DNA of 64,000 nucleotides. It comes from Prevotella aurantiaca JCM 15754 (lineage in GTDB: Bacteria; Bacteroidota; Bacteroidia; Bacteroidales; Bacteroidaceae). Below, piece after piece: positions 26,421 to 35,403 of this stretch; the first letter of the stretch is position 1, and every line of letters starts with the position of its first letter. A program made the translations under genes and the position numbers. The stretch is taken from the NCBI RefSeq assembly GCF_000614025.1, contig NZ_BAKF01000001.1, forward strand, positions 152,540 through 216,539, given 5' to 3'. A model generated the notes under the pieces. It saw only the letters and a program-made list of their open reading frames with translations. It was not told the origin of the DNA and did no database searches.

Positions 26421-29248
26421 ATGAACACAATCAGACAATTCCTATTATTGTTTTTTATGCTTGTTCCCACCTTGTTGCCAGCTCAAAACAGGGTGATTGA
26501 ACAAGACAAGACCATCAGAAAGGGCAAACTTCCGAATGGATTGACCTACTATATACGCCATAACGATAAGACAAAGGGTGTGGCTGACTTCTACATAGCG
26601 CAACATGTAGGTTCTATTTTAGAGGAATCGAACCAGCGAGGGCTCGCTCATTTCCTCGAACACATGGCGTTTAACGGAACGAAAAACTTTCCGGGCGACG
26701 ACCAAAAGCCGGGTATCGTGAAGTGGTGCGAGAGCGTTGGCATTCAGTTTGGCACCAATCTCAACGCTTATACCAGCGTAGACCAAACCGTTTACAACAT
26801 CTCTGCTGCCCCCATAAAGCGCGAAGGGATTATCGATTCGTGTCTTCTTATCCTCCACGACTGGAGCCATAACCTCTTATTAGCCGATAAAGAGATTGAC
26901 AAAGAAAGGGGAGTGATAGAAGAAGAGTGGCGCACACGCCGTATGGGACTGGCCATGCAACGCCTTGCCGAAGCCTCTATGCCCGTGATATATGCAGGGT
27001 CTAAGTATGCCGATTGTATGCCAATAGGCGATATGAACATTGTTAGAACCTTCCCATATCAAGCCCTTCGCGACTATTATCATAAGTGGTATCGCCCCGA
27101 TTTGCAAGCCATTATCGTGGTAGGCGATATTGATGAGGACCAGATAGAACGCAAAATTAAAGCCCTTTTCGGTAATATAGAAATGCCGAACAATACCGCC
27201 GAACGCATATTCTACCCAGTGCCCGACAACAAAAAGATGATTCTCTTCACGGCAACCGATAAGGAACAGCTACAGTAAACTTTACTTTGTACATGAAGAG
27301 AGACGTTACACCACGCCAAGAACGAGGCTTTTGGCAGCCGTTTGCCGACAATTATATGACAAGTATCTTACGAATGGCTATCAACGACCGCCTGAACGAA
27401 CTCTCACGCAAGGCAGATGCGCCCTTTATATCGGCCTCTGTGCGTGATGGAAACTTCTTTATGGCTTCCACGAAAGAGTCTTTTGAAGTGTCGGGAGTGC
27501 TAAAAGAGAACTCGATAGCAAGCGGAATACAAACCATTATAGGTGAAGTTGAGCGTGCAAGGAGTCTCGGTATCACCGAACAAGAGTTGAAACGTGGCAA
27601 AGCAGAGCTGCTTTCGTATGCTGTAAGTGGCTATAACGACCGCTTCAAGCGTAGCAACAGAGAGCTTGTTGAGGCTTGTGTAGACAATTTTCTGGAGGAA
27701 GAGCCGCTTATCGACCCTGCTGTTGAGTTGCAATTGGTGCAGGAACTCGACGCAAAAGTAACCCTTGAGGAAGTTAATAAGTACATGCGCGAAGTCATAA
27801 CCAATAGAAATCAGGTGGTAACCCTATACGGACCAGAGAAGAAAGGCTTTGCACTGCCCTCTAAAAAGGAGGTGGAAAAGCTCGTACTTACGGCACAAAA
27901 GAAGCGTTATGCGCCTTATAAAGAGAAAGATATGGCTTCGGAACTAACACCAAACCTCCCTGCTGAGGGCCGCATTGTGGCTGAAAAGGAATACAAGTAC
28001 GGCTATACCGAGTTGCAATTGTCTAACGGTATGCGTGTATATGTACGCCCAACGACCTTCGCCGACGATGAAGTAAGGTTGAAACTCTTCAGTATGGGCG
28101 GCAAAAACATGTACGCTGACGACGACATGCCGAACCTTTCGTACCTTATTTCGGGCGCTACGGTAGGCGGAGCAGGCCAGTTTGACGAGCTAACATTAGA
28201 GAAAATGATTGCAGGAAAGCCTATTTCGATTGGTCCATACATCGATGATGAGACCGAAGGAATGGAAGGTAGCTCGAACGTAAAGGACCTTGAGACCCTA
28301 TTCCAGCTATTGTATCTCTACTTTACACAGCCCAGAAAGGACGTAGAAGCCTTCGAAAACATGATGAGCCAGCAAGAAGAGTTCCTCAAGAATGCCCATG
28401 TGAACCCGCTGATTGCCTACAACGACAGCCTGCATAAGGTTGCTTACCAAAGCGATAGACTACATTCGATGAACAGCGAACTACTAAAGAAGGTGAACTA
28501 CGACCGCATATTGCAGATATATAAGGAGCGTTTTGCCAATGCAGCAGACTTTAAACTCATACTAACGGGCAACATCGACATGGCACGACTGCGCCCAATG
28601 CTCTGCAAATATGTGGCTGTGCTGCCATCGAACAACCACTTTGAAAAGGTGGGAACGCTTGGACCCAACCTCGTTGATGGGCAGGTGAAGAAGCTATTTA
28701 CCAAAGAACAGAAAACACCATCGACCACAACGACCATCGTTATAAAGGGAAAGATGGACTATAACAATCGCAACGAACTGCTTTTAGATGCTGCCGTGCA
28801 ACTGCTCCGCTTCGTTTATACCGACAAAGTGCGCGAGGAAAAGGGCGGAACATACGGCGTTTCGGTGTCTGCAACACTGCAAAAACACCCCTACAACGAG
28901 GCTGTTTTGCGCATCGCATTCCAAACAGACCCAAGCAAATACGGCGCTCTTATTCCGATAATATACGAACAATTGGAGAAGTTAGCCACTGATGGACCCT
29001 CTCAAACCGACCTCGATAAGGTGAAAGCCTACGAACTTAAGGTGTACAAACAGGTGCAGGAACTAAACAATTATTGGGAACTTGTGCTGTACAACGACCT
29101 GTACAACGGCACCGATATAGATACAAACTTCGTAGAAATAGTGAATAGAATGACCACAGAGGACGTCAGACTGATGCTGAAACAGCTACTCGACCAGAAA
29201 AACCGCATAGAGGTTACGATGTCGAGCACTGACTTATCTAACCACTAA
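26421..29248 (+). pseudogene. M16-family zinc peptidase, broken by one-base frameshift (942 aa if repaired)
   Basis: A periplasmic or surface insulinase/PqqL-like protease. The signal peptide ends near residue 21 (LPAQ). The zinc motif HFLEH is at residues 77-81 and an acidic stretch E158-E169 should supply the third ligand. The second half carries further M16 domains (YTELQLSNGMRVYVRPT, GGTYGVSVSATL). The first frame stops at TAA 27276-27278 after KEQLQ, while the frame one base back continues as VNFTLYMKRDVTPR. Adding one base at about 27270-27274 restores a protein of normal length. Either a sequencing error or a real inactivating deletion. Last gene of the receptor operon. Confidence 0.85.
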
Positions 29249-29285
29249 TTTGTTGTTTCAAGGAACATAACCACCATAGCTTATA

Positions 29286-29348
29286 GGCTGTTTCAGCAAG
29301 CAGGCAACTTAAAAATTATGCCGTAGCTTGCTGCAAACAGCCATTTTT
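29286..29348 (+). terminator. Terminator of receptor-peptidase operon
   Basis: GGCTGTTTCAGCAAGC (29286-29301) pairs with 29326-29342 with one bulge and is followed by T5. Confidence 0.85.
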
Positions 29349-29374
29349 CGTCCCTACCCATGCTTTTCTGCCTA

Positions 29375-29600
29375 CCATTGCCACGCCCCTATACCTTATA
29401 TATATAAGGTGTGAGCATCGAAAAACCCCCTGCGATTTCTTTACAAATATTCTTTCGCTCTTCGTTTCGTAACACATTGATACACAAGGCTTATACCCCT
29501 ACTTTCTAAAAGAGCCTGTTTTGCGTTGTAAAAGCGCCTATATTGCACGGCAAAAGCGGCTGTTTTGCAACGCAATATAGGCTGTTTTGCAATGCGAAAG
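29375..29600. repeat. MITE-like palindromic repeat, copy 3 (reverse arrangement)
   Basis: Includes CCTTATATATATAAGG (29394-29409), TGCGATTTCTTTACAAATAT (near 29431) and the core AGAGCCTGTTTTGCGTTG, GCGGCTGTTTTGC, GCAATATAGGC. Same layout as copy 2. Confidence 0.85.
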
Positions 29601-29656
29601 CATATACCCCGCTTTTTCTGTCAATATTTCCGAAACGAGAAAAGCAGCTGAATGGT

Positions 29657-29715
29657 GTTCGCAAATAAGTTTTAAGACAATGTTGGTGCAGTTCGCAAAT
29701 AAGTCATTACCTTTG
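29657..29715 (+). promoter_or_regulatory. Promoter with upstream 14-bp direct repeat, for glycosyltransferase
   Basis: GTTCGCAAATAAGT occurs at 29657-29670 and 29691-29704 (34 bp apart), with the -7 box TACCTTTG three bases further on at 29708-29715. The placement suits binding of a transcription factor. The GT90 start is 87 nt downstream. Confidence 0.55.
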
Positions 29716-29801
29716 CATTCAGATTACCAGTCCCAACGGAACAATGCGTTAGTAGAAGGTAACAACCCTACAAAAAGCATTTTACGATAGAATAAAAAAC
29801 A

Positions 29802-30818
29802 ATGAACAATATGCTAAGTCGCAAACTCTACTATCTCCTTCATAGTGGAAAAAACTCGAAATTGAAATACTATGTAACGTCCTATCTGTGGATACTTACA
29901 CCGCATTTCGTGCTTTCGTGGTTGCGAAAGTTCTTGCTATCGGGTGTCGAAAAGCGCAAAGACTGGTCGGAAATCGCGCAGCGCGTAGCGTATTACAATA
30001 AGTTGCGCCGTGCCGACATCGACCTTTCGCTGTTTCAGCAAAAGGCTATCAAACTATCGGAACAAAAGAAAACCAGTCAATCGGTCTACTATTTAGACTC
30101 TTTCCGCTACGCAAAAGCCTTTCCGCTCGACGCTAAATGGCGTTTAGATCCAGGCGATGTAACATGGGTTTCCGACGTCCCTTCCATCGTAAAAAGTAGG
30201 CCCATACATGGCAACAATGCCAATTCGGTGTTGCTAAACCTCGACCGTGTGCGCCATTTCCTGTTCGTAAACGACCGCACAAAGTACACCGACAAGCAAG
30301 ATAAGGTGGTGTTTAGAGGACTGATAGGGCAATACGACTGCAACAATCTAAAGCAAAACAGATACGATTTCGTAAAGAAATTCTTTGGAAATCCGCTGTT
30401 CAACATTGGCGTTATCGACAAGAGTTTCAAGGAATGGCATACCGAAAAGATGACCATCGGCGAACATTTGTCGTACAAATTCATCATGGCACTCGAAGGA
30501 AACGACGTAGCCAGCAACCTAAAATGGGTAATGTCGTCGAACTCAATCGCCGTTATGCCGCGCCCAACCTACGAAACATGGTTTATGGAAGGCACCCTCA
30601 TACCCGATTATCACTACATTGAGGTAGCCCCCGACTACTCCGATTTGGAAGCTAAAATCAGCCATTACATCAACCACCCCGACGAGGCGCAAGCCATAAT
30701 CGACCACGCCCACGCCTACGTAGATAGGTTCCGAAATCCTCGCCGCGAGTATATCGTTGCACAACTCGTGCTGGAAAAGTATTTCAGAGAAACCGCCATC
30801 GAATGCGAAAGGAAGTAG
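29802..30818 (+). CDS. GT90-type LPS glycosyltransferase (338 aa)
   Basis: Resembles CAP10/LpsA-like glycosyltransferases of family 90, which add a sugar to lipopolysaccharide core or O-glycans at the inner membrane. Family-like segments are VVFRGLIGQYDCNNLKQNRYDFVKKF (~residues 167-192), LSYKFIMALEGNDVASNLKWVMSSNSIAVMPRPTYETWFMEG (~225-265, the most conserved part) and EVAPDYSDLEAKISHYINHPDEA. A hydrophobic N-terminal stretch may be a membrane contact. It is transcribed alone from the promoter at 29708. No terminator was recognised after it. Confidence 0.8.
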   Translation: MNNMLSRKLYYLLHSGKNSKLKYYVTSYLWILTPHFVLSWLRKFLLSGVEKRKDWSEIAQRVAYYNKLRRADIDLSLFQQKAIKLSEQKKTSQSVYYLDSFRYAKAFPLDAKWRLDPGDVTWVSDVPSIVKSRPIHGNNANSVLLNLDRVRHFLFVNDRTKYTDKQDKVVFRGLIGQYDCNNLKQNRYDFVKKFFGNPLFNIGVIDKSFKEWHTEKMTIGEHLSYKFIMALEGNDVASNLKWVMSSNSIAVMPRPTYETWFMEGTLIPDYHYIEVAPDYSDLEAKISHYINHPDEAQAIIDHAHAYVDRFRNPRREYIVAQLVLEKYFRETAIECERK

Positions 30819-30974
30819 GGGAGGGGTGTAAAGAACGCTTCTTACAATCTATAACAACTTTTCCGAAAGTTAGAAAACTGCTCAATCGTCAGATTTTCAA
30901 CCCCTTACCCCACAGCAAACCAATTGTAATTATGTTTTCTTTACTATTTGTTTGCATATTTAAAATAATGTTTA

Positions 30975-30982
30975 TACTTTTG
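30975..30982 (+). promoter_or_regulatory. -7 promoter box for 688-aa adhesin gene
   Basis: TACTTTTG lies 154 nt before the ATG at 31137, leaving a leader of about 148 nt. I see no other feature in 30819-31136. Confidence 0.5.
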
Positions 30983-31136
30983 CATAGGCTGGTAAACCAG
31001 TAGCCAGAAGAATCAAAATCGAAGCATATACAGCCTAACACCTTATATAATATAGAGGCAAGAGGCAAAGAAAACCAGCAGAAACAACCTAAAGAATTAA
31101 AACAATCTGAACAACAAACAACTAATATATTGTACG

Positions 31137-33203
31137 ATGAAAAGACTTATTACTACACTATTTGCAGTCATTGCCATCTTTGTAGCAATGCCTGTAACTG
31201 CACAAACAACCGAAACAGAGTACAATTTGTACGGACATCTCGTTGGAACAAGGGAGAATAACGGCATCTATAAGTTCACAACGGCAGCTACTTCATACTT
31301 TACCGAAGTGCAAAAAATACCCTATGCACCCGACTACGGCATTGTAAAGGTGAAAGACCGCTACTATTTCTTTGTAAAAGACGATTCCGATTACGGCTCA
31401 GATATGTACATGTACATCTACAACGCCAACGATTTCACCAACATAACACGACACAAAGTGCCTGCCGACATGGTATCGATAGGTTGTCCAATCGCCTACG
31501 ACGAAACCACAGACAAGGTATATTCTGTCTACAAAGACGGCACAACATACAAGCTTTGCACCCTCGAACTCACCCAACACGAACGCAAAGAGGTGGGCGT
31601 ACTGGGCAATAACTTCCTCGCAATAGCCTTTAACAAAGAAGGAAAACTATACGGAATCAACTCAGCAGGTAGGGTAGGAGAAATCTCAACAACCGATGCT
31701 ACCTTCACAGAGATACTCTCTACGGGCATGAATCCGCTTTATCAGCAGTCAGCAGCCTTCCCCGCAAACGACAATAACACCCTTTATTGGGCGGCAACGC
31801 TCGACGATTGGGGCGGAACACCGGGCATTTACAAGATTGACCTAAAGGCTAAGACCAGCACAATGCTACGCGAATTCAAGCACGAAGAGGAATTTGGGTG
31901 CCTCTGGATAGGCGATAAGGTGGTGGCTCCGGGCGCTCCTGCAAAGGCAACCGACCTTGCTGCCCACTATACCAACGGCGAACTGAAGGGCAAAATAAGC
32001 TTTACAGCACCCACAAAGACTTACGACGGACAAGCACTTACGGGCGCTTTAACCTTTAAGGTGCTTGTTGATGGTGTGGAAAACACCAGCGGCACCACAC
32101 AGGCAGGACAGGCTACCACAGCAGAAGTAACCACAACGCAAGGCTTACACAGCTTTGCTGTTATTGTGATAAATGCAGAAGGCGATGGCGACAAGGCAGA
32201 AATAAAGAACATTTACGTGGGACACGATACACCAAAGCAGGTGAAGAACGTGAAACTAACACAAGGCGAAGATATTAATAAGCTGATATTGACATGGGAC
32301 GCAGCCACAGAAGGAATGTACAACGGCTACGTAGACCCAACAGAAGTGAAATACAAGGTGCGCAAAATGCCTTCAGGCGAAATCGTAGACAACGCTGGCG
32401 CATCGCCATACACCTACAACGTTACGCAAGAAAAGGCTGAAAAGTGCTTCTTCGACGTTACTCCTTACATCGACGACGACCACAGAGGCATTCCAACAGC
32501 ATCGAATAAGATAATGATAGGTAAGCCTTTCGAAGTGCCTTACACCGCCACCTTCGACACCAACGACGAAGTACTGCTCTTTACAACAGAGCATATCGGC
32601 GACGGAAATGCCTATTGGGACTGGGACAACGACTACAAATTCATGAAGATATACAGCTCTTCATCTCCTAAAAACGACTGGCTGTTTACACCATTCATAG
32701 CCGTAGAGAAAGACATGCGATACGAATTGTCGTTCGATTTACGCACCATCGGCACCGAAAAGTACGAAGTGATGTATGGTTTGCAGCCCCAATCCACTGC
32801 AATGACCGAACAATTGGTGCCTGAAACACAAGAAGACACCGACAAGTTCGCGCCCCGTATCGTAGAATTTACTGCCCAACAGACGGCAGCAATATATATT
32901 GGGTTCCATGCTAATACTACTGATGTTGAGAAAGGAATGAACCTTTACCTCGACAATATACGCTTAAAGAAGGTCGGAACAACCGCCATCAGCAGCGTAT
33001 CTGCCCTTGCAGCCGATGTCAGCCTACGCATTGCCGATGGAGGAATCTATGTTCTTGGCGTTGATAACTATATCAGCGTAGTGCGCATCGACGGCACTCA
33101 CCTCTTTAGTGGCGTTGTTCAAGCTGGTCAGCACATCGCCCTTGAAAAGGGAATCTACCTTGTGCGCACCGCTAAAGGCACACAAAAGGTGGTAGTAAAG
33201 TAA
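31137..33203 (+). CDS. Secreted adhesin with beta-propeller-like and cleaved-adhesin domains (688 aa)
   Basis: The signal peptide ends at PVTAQ (~residue 23). Residues ~30-260 form repeating sheets (YGIVKVKDRYYFFVKDD, PIAYDETTDKVYSVYKDG, AIAFNKEGKLYGINSAGRVGEI, YWAATLDDWGG) that read like a propeller. FN3-like repeats follow (~265-455), then a jelly-roll cleaved-adhesin domain (~460-630, WLFTPFIAVEKDMRYELSFDL) and a type IX sorting-like C-terminus (KGIYLVRTAKGTQKVVVK). The propeller-FN3 N-terminal half is shared with the 1488-aa gene at 35404. Probably exported and surface-bound. Single gene with its own promoter and terminator. Confidence 0.8.
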   Translation: MKRLITTLFAVIAIFVAMPVTAQTTETEYNLYGHLVGTRENNGIYKFTTAATSYFTEVQKIPYAPDYGIVKVKDRYYFFVKDDSDYGSDMYMYIYNANDFTNITRHKVPADMVSIGCPIAYDETTDKVYSVYKDGTTYKLCTLELTQHERKEVGVLGNNFLAIAFNKEGKLYGINSAGRVGEISTTDATFTEILSTGMNPLYQQSAAFPANDNNTLYWAATLDDWGGTPGIYKIDLKAKTSTMLREFKHEEEFGCLWIGDKVVAPGAPAKATDLAAHYTNGELKGKISFTAPTKTYDGQALTGALTFKVLVDGVENTSGTTQAGQATTAEVTTTQGLHSFAVIVINAEGDGDKAEIKNIYVGHDTPKQVKNVKLTQGEDINKLILTWDAATEGMYNGYVDPTEVKYKVRKMPSGEIVDNAGASPYTYNVTQEKAEKCFFDVTPYIDDDHRGIPTASNKIMIGKPFEVPYTATFDTNDEVLLFTTEHIGDGNAYWDWDNDYKFMKIYSSSSPKNDWLFTPFIAVEKDMRYELSFDLRTIGTEKYEVMYGLQPQSTAMTEQLVPETQEDTDKFAPRIVEFTAQQTAAIYIGFHANTTDVEKGMNLYLDNIRLKKVGTTAISSVSALAADVSLRIADGGIYVLGVDNYISVVRIDGTHLFSGVVQAGQHIALEKGIYLVRTAKGTQKVVVK

Positions 33204-33253
33204 GGTTTAACCACACAGTAGCTGTATTATTTTGATGCAGTAACCCACTTTCG

Positions 33254-33288
33254 AAGGAGTCTTCACCCCATGGTGAGACTCCTTTTCT
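33254..33288 (+). terminator. Terminator of 688-aa adhesin gene
   Basis: AAGGAGTCTTCACC (33254-33267) pairs with 33272-33284 with one bulged base, followed by a T-rich tail. Confidence 0.8.
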
Positions 33289-33412
33289 TGCTTGATGACC
33301 TTCCTGTTGCCCACAGTTTTTCTATTATTCATGGTCCTTTTAATTTCCATCAATCCCATTGCTATACCGAAAAAAATGTTATCCACAATATTATTATATC
33401 ACAAATAAACAT

Positions 33413-33420
33413 TATCTTTG
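33413..33420 (+). promoter_or_regulatory. -7 promoter box for DUF389 gene
   Basis: TATCTTTG is 18 nt before ATG 33439. The TTG inside this box is therefore not the start codon. Confidence 0.7.
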
Positions 33421-33438
33421 CACACAAAAACAAAACGT

Positions 33439-34794
33439 ATGGACTCAAATAACAACCAAACACTGTGGCAATTAGTTAAGCGATGCTTCAATGTCATGCC
33501 CGGTAAAGCCTCTGAAGACGACGTAATAGCACAGATAACCGAGGGTGTAGACTTCCATGGAGCAAACTTATGGATACTTATTCTTGCTATCTTCATTGCT
33601 TCCTTAGGACTCAATGTCAATTCAACGGCAGTCATTATCGGTGCTATGCTCATCTCGCCACTGATGGGACCAATCATCGGAATGGGCTTAGCGATTGGAA
33701 CAGCCGACCTGAATTTGTTCAGGAAAGCTATCATCAACTACCTCATTACCACCATTCTCAGCGTTGTTACAGCTACCATTTACTTTTTCCTTTCGCCTAT
33801 CACAGAAGCACAATCAGAAATTCTTGCACGCACATCGCCCACACTTTACGATGTGTTGATAGCACTCTGTGGCGGTGCAGCTGGTATTTTGGCAGTAGCT
33901 ACAAAAGGCAAAAACAACGTGATACCGGGTGTTGCGATTGCTACTGCCCTAATGCCACCACTCTGTACGGCGGGCTACGGACTTGCAATGGGCAACACAT
34001 CTTACTTCTTGGGTGCCTTTTATCTTTACTTCATCAATACTGTTTTCATCGCTTTCACCACCTGCGTGGGCGTTCGTTTAATGCACTTCCATCGTAAAAA
34101 GATAGTCAATCAGGAGAAGTTGAAGCGTGTAAACTACTATATTGCAAGTATTGTTATCATCACAATGATACCTGCTGGCTACATGACATGGCGCATTATT
34201 AATCAGAGTGTCATCGAAAATAACGTAGAAAACTTCCTGCGCAACGAAATAAAAGACAATGGAACTTACATTCTTTCGCACACTTTCGACAAAGAAAACA
34301 AAACGTTGGATGTTGTAACAATAGGCAATTCTATTTCTAACAGCAACATTAAGAAGGCACAGAAAGCCCTGTCCGACTATCAGTTAGCCGACTATCGACT
34401 TCGCATTATACAAGGTGCTAATGCTGATAGTCTTATGGCTATGCAGCAAAAGAAACGCGGTTTGGTTGCAATAGGAGAAGGAACGTCTTCCGATTGGAAG
34501 GAACAAGTGTACAAAAACGATGCCTTACAGAAGCAGTTAGCGGCTTATACACGTTATCCAGAGTTGGCTAAAGAGATGAAACAAGAGCTGAAAGCCATTT
34601 GTCCGGAAGCTAAAAGTATAGCCCTTTCGAACACTTCCGAAGTCTATTTAGATTCTGCTCTCACCCAAAAATACGTGCTTGCGGTGGTGAAAACCAGCAA
34701 AACACTTCCTGCAAACGATAAGCAACAGCTTTACAAATGGCTTAAGGTGCGCGTAAAAACCGATAGTCTTCAGTTGGTGGTATTGCCCCAATAG
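33439..34794 (+). CDS. DUF389-family membrane protein (451 aa)
   Basis: An integral membrane protein of the TIGR00341/DUF389 family, whose function is not settled. About six hydrophobic segments cover residues ~45-260 (LWILILAIFIASLGLNVNSTAVIIGAMLISPLMGPIIGMGLAIG is the family signature at ~45-90; AGILAVATKGKNNVIPGVAIATALMPPLCTAGYGLAMGN at ~155-195). The last ~190 residues are soluble and mixed, as in Bacteroidetes members. The start is set by the promoter just upstream. Single gene. Confidence 0.9.
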   Translation: MDSNNNQTLWQLVKRCFNVMPGKASEDDVIAQITEGVDFHGANLWILILAIFIASLGLNVNSTAVIIGAMLISPLMGPIIGMGLAIGTADLNLFRKAIINYLITTILSVVTATIYFFLSPITEAQSEILARTSPTLYDVLIALCGGAAGILAVATKGKNNVIPGVAIATALMPPLCTAGYGLAMGNTSYFLGAFYLYFINTVFIAFTTCVGVRLMHFHRKKIVNQEKLKRVNYYIASIVIITMIPAGYMTWRIINQSVIENNVENFLRNEIKDNGTYILSHTFDKENKTLDVVTIGNSISNSNIKKAQKALSDYQLADYRLRIIQGANADSLMAMQQKKRGLVAIGEGTSSDWKEQVYKNDALQKQLAAYTRYPELAKEMKQELKAICPEAKSIALSNTSEVYLDSALTQKYVLAVVKTSKTLPANDKQQLYKWLKVRVKTDSLQLVVLPQ

Positions 34795-34846
34795 GTTGCC
34801 ACAGAAGCATAACGAGAGCTTCGAAACAACTTTTTTTACCCCCTTA

Positions 34847-34880
34847 CACCCCTTGCGTAAAGATGCAAGGGGTTGTTTTT
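34847..34880 (+). terminator. Terminator of DUF389 gene
   Basis: CCCCTTGC (34849-34856) pairs with GCAAGGGG (34865-34872), followed by a T-rich tail with T5. Confidence 0.85.
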
Positions 34881-35095
34881 GATGTGTTATCTCCCAAATA
34901 TTGAAATCTTAGCGTTTCTATATTGTTAAATAAGTTTACCCCTTCGTCTTCCCCCTTATCGCTCTACCATAACGTCATATCATTGATTTCATTTACCGCT
35001 AATTTCCTTTTTTTTGTCGCAACAACAGCTTACAAAATGTTGAAAAATATTGAGATTTTTCTTCTTTTTCGTTTGTGTAGTTGAAATAATATATT

Positions 35096-35180
35096 TATTT
35101 TTGCAAAACTTACATAACCTTTGAGAAGAAGAAAGAGAAGTTAAAATCATATTCTGCCGTCCACCTTATTATATATAAGG
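35096..35180 (+). promoter_or_regulatory. Promoter and palindrome in a long leader
   Basis: The -7 box TATTTTTG (35096-35103) begins a leader of nearly 300 nt ahead of ATG 35404. The leader holds the AT palindrome CCTTATTATATATAAGG (35164-35180), a relative of the one in repeat copies 2 and 3. A lone reversed GCGACAAA box lies just upstream at 35008-35018. The rest of 34881-35403 shows no gene. Confidence 0.5.
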
Positions 35181-35403
35181 GCAGCAGAGAAGACGTTACA
35201 ATCGGCAATCTAATAAACGAAGGGCAATCTTGGGGCAGGCAAGCACAGCCTTCACACACCAGAAAACTGATGCAGAAATAATGCCAATACCACACAGCAG
35301 GTGGCTGAAAAGCAAGGTTGTACAACCATATGCAGGCACGAAACGATAGAAAAAAGCTTTCCACAACATCGTGATAGCATATTGAACACTAAATTTATTG
35401 CTT

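Noticed and set aside
33379..33387. Perfect DnaA box TTATCCACA upstream of the DUF389 gene
   Set aside because: One 9-mer match is about what chance gives in 64 kb on both strands, and it is not clustered or next to origin-type genes.
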